DNA from: UBA3537 sp045561735
Lineage (GTDB): Bacteria > Bacteroidota > Bacteroidia > Flavobacteriales > Flavobacteriaceae
Direction: 5' to 3'
DNA length: 35,640 bases
NCBI GenBank assembly: GCA_045561735.1
Contig: JBJKXC010000018.1
Coordinates: forward strand, 1 to 35,640
Shown: positions 1-8,422 of the stretch, piece after piece
Layout of the letters: each line of letters opens with the position of its first letter
Numbering within the stretch: the first letter of the stretch is position 1
Notes under the pieces: model-generated
Seen by the model: only the letters and a program-made list of their open reading frames with translations
Told to the model about the DNA's origin: nothing
Databases searched by the model: none
Made by a program: the position numbers and the translations under genes

Positions 1-595
<595 letters not shown>

Positions 596-750
596 TATTT
601 TTTAAGCTTCTATGTAATAGAAACTAATTCTAATAACAACTAAAGGTTATTGAAAAGGTCTTCAAAATGGTTTATTCTCTAACAAAATAAATCGTTTCCA
701 ATTTATTTTTTACGCTGTCAATCAATATGTTTAATGAACTTAAATTTCTT

Positions 751-777
751 AAAAAACTCTTTGCTAAAAAGCAAGAG
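751..777 (-). promoter_or_regulatory. terminator-like hairpin in the rRNA leader
   Basis: Read on the minus strand, arms at 777-771 (CTCTTGC) and 764-757 (GCAAAGAG) pair with one bulged base around a 6-nt T-rich loop. Six T residues (756-751) follow at once. The hairpin starts within a few bases of where the proximal rRNA promoter should initiate, so it would form the 5' end of that transcript and lie ~115 nt into the distal-promoter transcript. It could be an attenuator, a processing or stability element, or chance in AT-rich DNA. Confidence 0.4.
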
Positions 778-783
778 CGGGTG

Positions 784-815
784 CAAATATAAAATCCTTT
801 TTTTAACCACCCAAA
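784..815 (-). promoter_or_regulatory. rRNA operon proximal promoter
   Basis: On the minus strand, TATATTTG (791-784) matches the Bacteroidota -7 consensus TAnnTTTG exactly. TTTG at 815-812 serves as the -33 element, with a 20-nt spacer. A GC-rich stretch (CACCCGC) follows, as expected for a discriminator. Transcription should start near 776-779, giving a leader of about 180 nt before the 16S 5' end. Confidence 0.8.
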
Positions 816-900
816 GCTTTTTGATTTATTTTTAAAAAATTACTTTAATTTTCAATAAACTTTTGGATTGTAATATGTGCAATAAATCACAAAGCGGATG

Positions 901-931
901 CAAATATAAACCCCTTTTAGTTTACTAACAA
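901..931 (-). promoter_or_regulatory. rRNA operon distal promoter
   Basis: This is a second exact TATATTTG on the minus strand (908-901) with TTG at 931-929 and again a 20-nt spacer. The core and discriminator (TATATTTGCATCCGCT) nearly duplicate the proximal promoter ~117 bp downstream. Twin strong promoters are typical of rRNA operons. Confidence 0.75.
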
Positions 932-1098
932 CCCTAAATCTATTAATTTTTCAAAAAAATAAAACCGTTTTTTTTTACTTATTTTTAATTAAGCAATTGA
1001 ATGAAATTCATTTCTAAATAATAAGCTGAAAATCAACAAATTAAATTCATTGTATTTTCACTTTGAAAGAGGAAAAATAACAGAACACAAAAACAGTA

Positions 1099-1129
1099 TT
1101 GTTTTAAAAGGGATATAAACTTATATTTG
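1099..1129 (+). promoter_or_regulatory. thrS promoter
   Basis: TTG at 1099-1101 and TATATTTG at 1122-1129 are separated by 20 nt, the same geometry as the two rRNA promoters. The start point should fall near 1135, leaving a leader of only ~15 nt before the ATG at 1151. A TTG codon at 1127 lies inside the -7 element and so cannot be the translation start. Confidence 0.75.
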
Positions 1130-1150
1130 TCCACTATATATAGTTCAACT

Positions 1151-3091
1151 ATGATTCATATTACACTACCAGACGGCAGTATTCGTGCTTACAATGAAGC
1201 ATTGACTGTCATGGATGTTGCAAAAGACATCAGCGAAGGATTTGCACGGAATGTGATTTCTGCAGAGTTTAACGGAATTGTAGTTGAAACCACCACCATT
1301 CTTGAGTCTAATGGCAATTTAATTTTATTTACATGGAAAGATAGAGATGGGAAAAAGGCGTTCTGGCATTCTACATCCCACGTTTTAGCGCAAGCATTGG
1401 AAGAACTTTACCCGGGACTTAAACTAACCATCGGACCGGCCATTGAAAATGGATTTTACTATGACATAGATTTATGTGAACATACTTTGTCGGAAAACGA
1501 TTTTGGAGCTATTGAGGATAAAATGCTTGAAATAGCAAGAGGAAAACATAGTTTCAGAATGCGAAATGTTTCTAAAAATGATGCTATAAAAAAATACAAA
1601 GAAGAGAATAATAAATATAAGTTAGAATTAATTGAAAATCTTAAGGACGGGGACATAACCTTTTGCGATCATGCTTCATTTACAGACTTGTGTCGTGGAG
1701 GTCACATCCCAAATACAGGAATCATCAAGGCTGTAAAACTGTTGAATGTTGCTGGTGCATACTGGCGTGGTGATGAAAATAACAAACAACTAACTCGTGT
1801 TTATGGAATTTCCTTCCCCAAACAAAAAGATTTAAATGAATATTTAGCACTTTTAGAAGAAGCCAAAAAACGAGACCACCGTAAATTAGGAAAGCAGTTA
1901 GAATTGTTTATGTTTTCGAAAAGAGTAGGACAAGGACTTCCTTTGTGGTTGCCCGCTGGAGCAGCCTTACGTTCTCGGTTAGAAAATTTTCTAAAAAAAG
2001 CACAAGTGAAGGCGGGATACGAAATGGTATCAACTCCACACATCGGCCAAAAGGAATTGTATGTTACATCTGGGCACTACGATAAATACGGTGAAGATAG
2101 TTTTCAACCGATTGAAACTCCAAAAGCAGAAGAGGAATTTTTATTAAAACCGATGAACTGCCCCCACCACTGTGAAATCTACAATTTTAAGCCCTACAGT
2201 TATAAAGAACTACCAAAGCGTTACGCGGAATTTGGAACAGTCTATAGATATGAACAAAGTGGAGAATTGCATGGACTAACACGTGTTCGCGGATTCACTC
2301 AAGACGATGCCCATATCTTTTGTACCCCAGAACAATTAAACAAAGAATTTAAAAATGTGATTGATCTGGTATTGTATGTATTCAGGTCCTTAGGGTTTGA
2401 AAGCTTTACAGCGCAAGTTTCGCTAAGAGATCCTGAAACACCTGAAAAATACATTGGATGCGTTGACAATTGGGATAGAGCGGAGCAAGCCATCATCAAT
2501 GCCGCTGAAGAAAAAGAGTTGGATTATGTAATTGAATATGGTGAAGCCGCTTTTTATGGTCCAAAATTAGATTTTATGGTCAAAGATGCACTTGGCAGAA
2601 GTTGGCAACTCGGTACCATTCAAGTGGATTACAATTTACCGGAGCGTTTTGATTTAACATACAAAGGAGCTGACAATGAATCTCATCGGCCTATAATGAT
2701 TCACAGAGCACCCTTTGGAAGTATGGAGCGTTTCGTAGCCATACTGCTTGAACATACCGGTGGAAACTTTCCGCTTTGGCTGATACCAAAGCAGGTTGTC
2801 ATTCTTACCGTCAGCGAAAAATATGAGAAATACGCCCAAAAAGTTTTAAATTTGTTAGAAAATAACGAAATTCGCGCCCTCATTGATGACAGGAGTGAAA
2901 CCATAGGTAAAAAAATTCGGGATGCCGAAGTAAAAAAAATACCCTACATGATTGTGATCGGCGAACAAGAAGAAAAATCAGCTACAATATCTGTGCGACA
3001 ACACGGAGGAAATGACCTCGGAAGTCTCAGCATTGAAGCCTTTAAAGAATTAATTGAAGTCGAAATAGCTAAAACATTAAAACAATTTTAA
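1151..3091 (+). CDS. thrS: threonine--tRNA ligase
   Basis: Charges tRNA-Thr with threonine in the cytoplasm. The product is 646 aa, close to the usual ~640. Order: an N-terminal TGS domain (first ~60 residues, opening MIHITLPDGS), the editing/SAD domain with its HSTSHVL and DLCRGGHIP motifs, the class II catalytic core, and a C-terminal anticodon-binding domain (WLIPKQVVIL onward). Class II motifs are intact: KPMNCPHHCEIY carries the zinc cysteine, RVRGFTQDDAHIFC is motif 2, and HRAPFGSMERF with LLEHTGG is motif 3. The ATG at 1151 was chosen because it starts the TGS domain and because the upstream in-frame TTG is inside the promoter. It leads the thrS-infC-rpmI-rplT group found in many bacteria. 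Confidence 0.97.
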   Translation: MIHITLPDGSIRAYNEALTVMDVAKDISEGFARNVISAEFNGIVVETTTILESNGNLILFTWKDRDGKKAFWHSTSHVLAQALEELYPGLKLTIGPAIENGFYYDIDLCEHTLSENDFGAIEDKMLEIARGKHSFRMRNVSKNDAIKKYKEENNKYKLELIENLKDGDITFCDHASFTDLCRGGHIPNTGIIKAVKLLNVAGAYWRGDENNKQLTRVYGISFPKQKDLNEYLALLEEAKKRDHRKLGKQLELFMFSKRVGQGLPLWLPAGAALRSRLENFLKKAQVKAGYEMVSTPHIGQKELYVTSGHYDKYGEDSFQPIETPKAEEEFLLKPMNCPHHCEIYNFKPYSYKELPKRYAEFGTVYRYEQSGELHGLTRVRGFTQDDAHIFCTPEQLNKEFKNVIDLVLYVFRSLGFESFTAQVSLRDPETPEKYIGCVDNWDRAEQAIINAAEEKELDYVIEYGEAAFYGPKLDFMVKDALGRSWQLGTIQVDYNLPERFDLTYKGADNESHRPIMIHRAPFGSMERFVAILLEHTGGNFPLWLIPKQVVILTVSEKYEKYAQKVLNLLENNEIRALIDDRSETIGKKIRDAEVKKIPYMIVIGEQEEKSATISVRQHGGNDLGSLSIEAFKELIEVEIAKTLKQF

Positions 3092-3113
3092 GTTTAATTA
3101 AAAACTCAACGCC

Positions 3114-3668
3114 ATAGCAATACGTAGAAGAAGAAGTAGGGGCCCAATGCGGGTCGTTCAACAAGACAAACATCGAATCAACAGAAAAATTACTGCTGAA
3201 GAGTTGCGACTTGTTGGAGACAATGTAGATATTGGAGTTTATAAGCTTTCACAAGCACTGGCCATTGCCAATGAACAAGATCTCGATTTGGTAGAAATTT
3301 CTCCAAAAGCGGTACCCCCTGTTTGTAAGGTTTTGGATTACAAAAAGTTTCTTTACGAGCAAAAGAAACGTGAAAAAACATTAAAATCTAAGGCTGCTAA
3401 GGTTGTGGTTAAAGAAATACGTTTTGGTCCCAACACAGATGATCATGATTACAACTTCAAGAAAAAACACGCTGAGAAGTTTTTAAAAGAAGGGGCAAAA
3501 TTAAAAGCATTTGTGTTTTTTAAGGGACGTTCTATAATCTTCAAGGAGAAAGGACAAATTTTGTTGCTGCGTTTAGCACAAGATCTGGAAAAACTTGGAA
3601 AAGTAGAGCAGATGCCTAAACTGGAAGGAAAGCGAATGATTATGTTCATCTCGCCAACTAAAAAATAA
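3114..3668 (+). CDS. infC: translation initiation factor IF-3, likely AUA start
   Basis: IF-3 binds the 30S subunit, prevents premature subunit joining and discriminates against non-AUG start codons. From the first ATG (3147) the protein would be 173 aa. The same frame stays open upstream to a TAA at 3099 and encodes IAIRRRRSRGPM, which resembles the basic AIRR-type N-terminus of other flavobacterial IF-3 proteins. No ATG, GTG or TTG lies in that stretch, so ATA at 3114 is the best start, giving 184 aa. The N-domain (KHRINRKITAEELRLVGDN) and C-domain (KEIRFGPNTDDHDY, KGRSIIF, GKRMIMFISP) are both typical. A rare start codon fits known IF-3 autoregulation in E. coli, where AUU is used. Gap to thrS is 22 bp with this start. 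Confidence 0.93.
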   Translation: MAIRRRRSRGPMRVVQQDKHRINRKITAEELRLVGDNVDIGVYKLSQALAIANEQDLDLVEISPKAVPPVCKVLDYKKFLYEQKKREKTLKSKAAKVVVKEIRFGPNTDDHDYNFKKKHAEKFLKEGAKLKAFVFFKGRSIIFKEKGQILLLRLAQDLEKLGKVEQMPKLEGKRMIMFISPTKK

Positions 3669-3697
3669 TAGCTAAATAATTATAAAAACTGCATAAC

Positions 3698-3895
3698 ATG
3701 CCAAAAATGAAAACGAAGTCCAGCGCCAAAAAACGCTTTAAAGTTACAGGCTCTGGTAAAATCAAAAGAAAGCATGCGTTCAAAAGCCATATTCTAACGA
3801 AGAAGTCTAAAAAACGTAAGCTTGCCCTCACCCACAGTACTCTGGTACACGAAAGTGATGAGGCTAACATCAAACAACAGTTGCGTTTAAAGTAA
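3698..3895 (+). CDS. rpmI: 50S ribosomal protein L35
   Basis: The product is 65 aa, the normal length for L35, a component of the large ribosomal subunit. It opens MPKMKTKSSAKKRFKVTGSG, the family signature, and is strongly basic with the HAFKSHILTKKSKKRKL segment. It lies 29 bp after infC and before rplT, in the conserved infC-rpmI-rplT order, so it is almost certainly co-transcribed with both. Confidence 0.97.
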   Translation: MPKMKTKSSAKKRFKVTGSGKIKRKHAFKSHILTKKSKKRKLALTHSTLVHESDEANIKQQLRLK

Positions 3896-3990
3896 ATGTA
3901 AACTAAGGTAACTTAATTTTAACCATGGAGTTTGGCCAATAAAAGATCCTAAGAATAGCTTTGGGGCGCCAACTACAAAAAACAAACAAT

Positions 3991-4335
3991 ATGCCAAGAT
4001 CAGTAAATTCAGTGGCTAAAAGAGCCCGCAGAAAAAAAGTCCTAAAACAAGCCAAAGGCTATTTTGGGCGCCGCAAAAATGTATGGACCGTTGCAAAAAA
4101 TGCTGTGGACAAAGCCATGCTTTATGCCTACAGAGACCGAAGAAACAAAAAAAGAACATTTCGAGCCCTTTGGATTGTGCGTATCAACGCCGGTGCCAGA
4201 CAATACGGAATGTCTTATTCTCAATTTATGGGGAAACTAAAAGCTAACAATATAGACTTAAACCGTAAGGTTTTAGCTGATTTAGCAATGAATGACCCCA
4301 AAGCTTTTGAGGCCATCTTAAAAAAAGTAAAATAA
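3991..4335 (+). CDS. rplT: 50S ribosomal protein L20
   Basis: The product is 114 aa, as expected for L20, which binds 23S rRNA early in large-subunit assembly. It opens MPRSVNSVAKRARRKKVLK, followed by GYFGRRKNVW and the RDRRNKKRTFRALWIVRINA core. The ATG at 3991 is used because it begins the family N-terminus; an in-frame TTG 30 bp upstream adds ten residues unlike L20. The 95-bp gap after rpmI is long for this operon; I could not recognise an L20-binding mimic in it. A strong terminator follows 35 bp after the stop. Confidence 0.97.
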   Translation: MPRSVNSVAKRARRKKVLKQAKGYFGRRKNVWTVAKNAVDKAMLYAYRDRRNKKRTFRALWIVRINAGARQYGMSYSQFMGKLKANNIDLNRKVLADLAMNDPKAFEAILKKVK

Positions 4336-4370
4336 GGCGACTGCCTGATTAATAAACTATTATTTGCTAC

Positions 4371-4402
4371 AAAAAAGCCCGTTCATTTGAACGGGCTTTT
4401 TT
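4371..4402. terminator. bidirectional intrinsic terminator
   Basis: A perfect 15-bp inverted repeat (AAAAAAGCCCGTTCA and its complement) surrounds a 2-nt centre, giving a GC-rich stem flanked by an A-run and a T-run. It ends the rplT operon on the plus strand and, read the other way, the minus-strand gene whose stop is at 4418. Confidence 0.93.
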
Positions 4403-4417
4403 GTATTGTAAACAGCT

Positions 4418-5680
4418 CTAGGTCTTTTGCTTTTTCTTTTTTGCTGCTGGGAATAATACATTGTTGAGTATCAAGCGATAGCCCGGTGAGGTGGGATGCA
4501 ATTCCAATTCTGTTTTCGGATCCCCCACCCTATGGGTATAATCTTCAGGATCATGGCCTCCATAAAATGTAAAAAAACCTTTGCCTTTAACGCCGTGAAT
4601 ATAACGCGCTTCACCGTTGATTTTATTTTCTCCCAACACCAAGACATTGGATTTTATTTGGGTTGGATTGTAGGCTGTTGTTTGCCCCATAAACCCCTTC
4701 ACTAAGGCTGTGTGATTTTGATTGAGCATGGTGGGAATTGGATCCCACTTAGCAGAATAATCCATCAAAGTAAAATAGTCCGAATCTTTGGGAATTCGAC
4801 GAGTTGATGTCACATCAATGGATGAGAATTCGTAAATATTGGGATCCCGTTCTAAAATAAATTCCTTGAAGGCGAATGTTTTTGAAAAATCAAGTTGGGC
4901 TTGGTAGTTAGGAGAAGTACCATCCGAATCAAACATGGGTTCGCATATGTCCAATGCTTGTGCCGACAAGGCAATGTCAAAACTATCTGTAGCACTGCAC
5001 ATGGCAAACATAAATCCACCTCCTAAAACATAATCTTTTATTTTTTGAGCAACTGCTAATTTTTCTTGAGAAACCTTGTCATAACCCAATTGCTTTGCCA
5101 AAGCCTCCGCTTCTCTTTGCTGTTCTATATACCATGCGGCATTTCGAAAAGCTCTATAAAATTTACCGTATTGACCTGTAAAATCTTCGTGGTGCAGGTG
5201 CAACCAGTCATAAGCCAGTAAAGCATCGTTAAGAACTTCAGTGTCATATATAACATCGTAGGGAATCTCTGCATAAGTCAAAACCAAAGTCACAGCATCG
5301 TCCCAGGGCTGTTTTCCAATTGGTGAATAGACAGCGACTCGAGGCGCTTTTTCTAATACGATTGCCTCCATATTTTGACTTGGACTGCTGATGTCTTGAA
5401 GGATTTCAGCAGCCTTGACATCACTAATTAGTTCATATGAAACACCTCTAATATGGCATTCTTTAGTGGTGTTCTCAGAATTGGGCAATAAAAAAGCACC
5501 ACCTCTGTAATTTAATAACCATTTGATGTTTTGGTTCTGATTTAAAACCCAATAGGCAATCCCATAAGACTTTAAATGATTATCTTGAGACTCTGCATCC
5601 ATGGGTATTAGTATATAAGTTGCAAAACCTTTTAGGGAAATTGACAATAAAAAAATTACAAAAAAGAATTTATGACGCAT
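4418..5680 (-). CDS. secreted protein with amidotransferase-like fold, often labelled asparagine synthetase B
   Basis: The product is 420 aa, starting with a signal peptide (charged MRHK then a hydrophobic run ending near FATY), so it is probably exported. Homologues are widespread in Bacteroidota and are often named asparagine synthetase B in databases. I see neither an N-terminal Cys nucleophile nor the PP-loop ATP-binding site (SGGxDS) of real AsnB. Instead GGGFMFAMCSATDSFD (about residues 220-236) looks like the nucleophile elbow of class I glutamine-amidotransferase/ThuA-like folds. HHEDFTGQYGKFYRAFRNAAW and FYGGHDPEDYTH are further conserved-looking blocks. The C-terminus is a lysine-rich tail. 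It lies 23 bp downstream of dnaB and is probably co-transcribed. The function is unknown. Confidence 0.7.
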   Translation of the reverse strand: MRHKFFFVIFLLSISLKGFATYILIPMDAESQDNHLKSYGIAYWVLNQNQNIKWLLNYRGGAFLLPNSENTTKECHIRGVSYELISDVKAAEILQDISSPSQNMEAIVLEKAPRVAVYSPIGKQPWDDAVTLVLTYAEIPYDVIYDTEVLNDALLAYDWLHLHHEDFTGQYGKFYRAFRNAAWYIEQQREAEALAKQLGYDKVSQEKLAVAQKIKDYVLGGGFMFAMCSATDSFDIALSAQALDICEPMFDSDGTSPNYQAQLDFSKTFAFKEFILERDPNIYEFSSIDVTSTRRIPKDSDYFTLMDYSAKWDPIPTMLNQNHTALVKGFMGQTTAYNPTQIKSNVLVLGENKINGEARYIHGVKGKGFFTFYGGHDPEDYTHRVGDPKTELELHPTSPGYRLILNNVLFPAAKKKKQKT

Positions 5681-5703
5681 TTTAAAGGACTTGACTAGTG
5701 CTA

Positions 5704-7242
5704 TTAGTAAGGGGTGTCATCACTTGGAGGGCCAAAGGCATCATTAGGATCAACCTGCATGGATGGATCGTCTGAAAAAGTATCGTCGTTAGCAGCTGCA
5801 TTCATTTTTGAATGGTATTCGGCATCAAAGGGAGAGTCAAAGTTATCTAAATTATCAAATTTACCAAGGTGACCAATAAATTTTAAACGGATGCTATCGA
5901 GCCCACCATTTCTGTGTTTTGCAATTATAAATTCCGCTTGACCCTCACATGGTGTGTGCTCTTCATCATCCCATTCATCTATTTTATAGTACTCTGGCCT
6001 GTAAATAAAAGATACAATATCAGCATCCTGTTCAATCGCTCCAGATTCACGTAAATCAGAAAGTAGCGGACGCTTACTGCCCCCTCTCGTTTCAACGGCT
6101 CTAGAAAGCTGTGATAAAGCAATGACAGGAACACTAAGTTCTTTAGCAAGGGCCTTGAGGTTTCTAGAGATCATGGAAATTTCTTGCTCGCGATTCCCTG
6201 ATTTCTGACTACCTCCGGCAGTCATTAATTGCAAATAATCAACAACAATAAGTTTGATGCCATTTTGAGAGGACAATCGTCTGGCTTTTGCTCGTAAATC
6301 AAAAATGGATAACGAGGGTGTATCATCAATATAAAGCGGGGCTTTTTCAAGGGATTTTACTTTGACATTCAATTGTTCCCATTCGTGTTTTTCAAGCTTT
6401 CCAGTTCTTAATTTATCCGAGCTCAAACCTGTTTCAGATGAAATTAAACGCGTAATCAACTGAACTGAAGACATTTCTAGAGAAAAGAATGCAACAGGAA
6501 TATTTTGATTCACCGCAATATTTCGTGCCATTGAAAGGGTGAGAGCTGTCTTCCCCATCCCAGGTCTGGCCGCTACAATAATGAGATCACTTTCTTGCCA
6601 ACCTGATGTCAATTTATCTACTTTATCAAAGCCCGATGGAATTCCGCTGAGCCCTTCTTTATTGGAAATTTCTTCAATTTTTTTCTTAGCTTGAAATACC
6701 AAATCTTGGGCAGTTTCCGTAGATTTCTTGATATTGCCTTGGGTAACATCATATAATTTTGATTCTGCTTTGTCTAAAAGATCGAAGACATCCTTGGTTT
6801 CATCAAATGAATCTTCAATAATTTCATTGGAAATTTTAATCAGGCTACGCTGAATAAACTTCTGCAAAATTATACGTGCGTGAAACTCGATGTGAGCGGA
6901 AGAAGATACCTTTTGCGTGAGCCCTATCAAATAAAAATCTCCGCCTACGATATCTAATTTTTGATTTTTTCTAAGTTGTGCTGAAACCGTTAACAAATCT
7001 ATTGGCTGACTGTCCTCAAAAAGTTGTAGTATGGCCTCAAATATGAATTGATGCCCATCTTTGTAAAAGGAATCAATACTTAATATATCAATAACCTCAT
7101 CGACGCCTTTTTTATCAATCATCATGGCCCCCAAGACAACCTCTTCTAGATCAACAGCTTGAGGTGGGAGTTTTCCTTTTTCAAGACTGATAACATTGGA
7201 ATGTGTTGATTGAATACCTTTATATGGTTCTGGCTGTTTCAT
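5704..7242 (-). CDS. dnaB: replicative DNA helicase DnaB
   Basis: Hexameric ATP-dependent 5'-3' helicase that unwinds DNA at the replication fork. The product is 512 aa. It has an N-terminal primase-interacting domain (PPQAVDLEEVVLGAMMID onward), a linker, then the RecA-like motor: GIPSGFDKVDKLTSGW, Walker A ARPGMGKT at about residues 225-232, a FFSLEMSS block, Walker B LIVVDYLQL near 335, and the DLRESGAIEQDAD arginine-finger region. The C-terminus is an Asp-rich tail. The ATG at 7242 (MKQPEP) is preferred to a GTG six bases upstream. Forms a unit with the amidotransferase-fold gene downstream; accA upstream seems to end in its own terminator. Confidence 0.96.
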   Translation of the reverse strand: MKQPEPYKGIQSTHSNVISLEKGKLPPQAVDLEEVVLGAMMIDKKGVDEVIDILSIDSFYKDGHQFIFEAILQLFEDSQPIDLLTVSAQLRKNQKLDIVGGDFYLIGLTQKVSSSAHIEFHARIILQKFIQRSLIKISNEIIEDSFDETKDVFDLLDKAESKLYDVTQGNIKKSTETAQDLVFQAKKKIEEISNKEGLSGIPSGFDKVDKLTSGWQESDLIIVAARPGMGKTALTLSMARNIAVNQNIPVAFFSLEMSSVQLITRLISSETGLSSDKLRTGKLEKHEWEQLNVKVKSLEKAPLYIDDTPSLSIFDLRAKARRLSSQNGIKLIVVDYLQLMTAGGSQKSGNREQEISMISRNLKALAKELSVPVIALSQLSRAVETRGGSKRPLLSDLRESGAIEQDADIVSFIYRPEYYKIDEWDDEEHTPCEGQAEFIIAKHRNGGLDSIRLKFIGHLGKFDNLDNFDSPFDAEYHSKMNAAANDDTFSDDPSMQVDPNDAFGPPSDDTPY

Positions 7243-7342
7243 TACCACTAAAGTAAGTAAAATTGAATCTATTTTTAGAAATTAGGACTTGAAAATACAA
7301 AACAAGCAATGTTAATAAGTTAGAGTAAATTGTTAACAAGGT

Positions 7343-7375
7343 AAAAAAAACCGAACAGCACGCTTAGTTTTTTTT
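7343..7375 (-). terminator. probable terminator after accA
   Basis: On the minus strand an A-run and a T-run of eight each flank a partly paired GC-containing hairpin (CTAAGC with GTTCGG, one mismatch and two G-T pairs). It sits 24 bp past the accA stop and before dnaB. Confidence 0.45.
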
Positions 7376-7398
7376 AATTCTTCGAATGGTAGTAAAGT

Positions 7399-8352
7399 TT
7401 AATCGTTGTAAACACCCATTTGAGCATACTTATCCATGCGCTGATCTACCAAAGCTTTTGGTGATAAGTTTTTTAATTCTTCGTAACATTTCAAAATCGC
7501 ATTTTGAGTGGCTGTAAAGGTTTTTTCTGGATTTTTGTGGGCACCTCCGAGGGGTTCTTTTATGATTTCATCTACCAATTTCATGCGCTTCATGTCTTTT
7601 GCTGTCAACTTAAGCGCTTCAGCTGCTTGCTCTTTGTATTCCCAGCTGCGCCATAAAATTGAAGAACAAGACTCAGGAGATATCACAGAATACCAGGTAT
7701 TTTCAAGCATTAAAACACGATCTCCAACGCCGATTCCCAAAGCACCACCAGAAGCACCTTCACCAATAATAACGGTTATTATAGGAACTTTCAAGCGGGT
7801 CATTTCCAATATATTCCTAGCGATGGCCTCACCCTGACCCCTTTCCTCAGCTTCAAGTCCTGGATAAGCGCCCGGAGTGTCGATGAGTGTAACCACAGGA
7901 ATTCCAAATTTTTCTGCCGATTTCATCAAGCGTAGGGCTTTACGATAGCCTTCTGGATTCGCCATACCAAAATTTCGATACTGTCGTGTTTTAGTGTTAA
8001 AGCCTTTCTGTTGCCCTATAAACATAAAACTTTGATCTCCAATTTTACCCAAACCACCAACCATGGCTTTATCATCTTTAAAATTTCGATCGCCATGAAG
8101 CTCTAAAAAGGAATCTTTGAATATGGCATTAATGTAATCTAAAGTATAAGGCCTGTTAGGATGACGGGAGAGCTGGACGCGTTGCCAAGGAGTTAAATTT
8201 TTATAGATTTCTTTTTTAGTGATTTCAAGTTTATTTTGAATTTGTTTGCAAGCCTCGGTAACATCGACATTACTTTCATCTCCAATAACTTGACATTTTT
8301 GTAGTTGATCCTCTAGCTCTTTAATTGGTAATTCGAATTCTAAATATTCCAT
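7399..8352 (-). CDS. accA: acetyl-CoA carboxylase carboxyltransferase subunit alpha
   Basis: With AccD, transfers the carboxyl group from carboxybiotin to acetyl-CoA, making malonyl-CoA for fatty acid synthesis in the cytoplasm. The product is 317 aa, the usual length. It opens with the coiled N-terminal segment (MEYLEFELPIKELEDQL), then PWQRVQLSRHPNRPYTLDY and FLELHGDRNFKDDKAMVGG. The crotonase-fold core includes TLIDTPGAYPGLEAEERGQG and VIIGEGASGGALGIGVGDR, followed by the SPESCSSILW motif. An exact TATATTTG -7 element lies ~31 bp upstream, so it seems to have its own promoter. accD is not in the window. Confidence 0.96.
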   Translation of the reverse strand: MEYLEFELPIKELEDQLQKCQVIGDESNVDVTEACKQIQNKLEITKKEIYKNLTPWQRVQLSRHPNRPYTLDYINAIFKDSFLELHGDRNFKDDKAMVGGLGKIGDQSFMFIGQQKGFNTKTRQYRNFGMANPEGYRKALRLMKSAEKFGIPVVTLIDTPGAYPGLEAEERGQGEAIARNILEMTRLKVPIITVIIGEGASGGALGIGVGDRVLMLENTWYSVISPESCSSILWRSWEYKEQAAEALKLTAKDMKRMKLVDEIIKEPLGGAHKNPEKTFTATQNAILKCYEELKNLSPKALVDQRMDKYAQMGVYND

Positions 8353-8382
8353 GAGGAAATCTGTATCGGTTAGTTTGTACTA

Positions 8383-8390
8383 CAAATATA
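8383..8390 (-). promoter_or_regulatory. accA promoter -7 element
   Basis: Exact TATATTTG on the minus strand, with start expected ~24 nt before the accA ATG. No convincing TTG -33 element was found at the right distance. Confidence 0.55.
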
Positions 8391-8422
8391 GGAACTTTAA
8401 ATTTTTTGATTCATGTTAAAAG

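Larger units (their letters stand above)
597..1150. other. gene-free divergent region between 16S rRNA and thrS
   Basis: The region is AT-rich and has no coding signal. It holds the rRNA leader, two tandem rRNA promoters firing leftward, and the thrS promoter firing rightward. Nothing else was recognised between about 935 and 1095. Confidence 0.8.

Noticed and set aside
1127..1150. TTG start for thrS eight codons upstream
   Set aside because: It falls inside the TATATTTG promoter element and would add residues not seen in the TGS domain.
3896..3990. L20 autoregulatory leader between rpmI and rplT
   Set aside because: The gap is longer than usual, but I could not draw a convincing pseudoknot or rRNA-like binding site.
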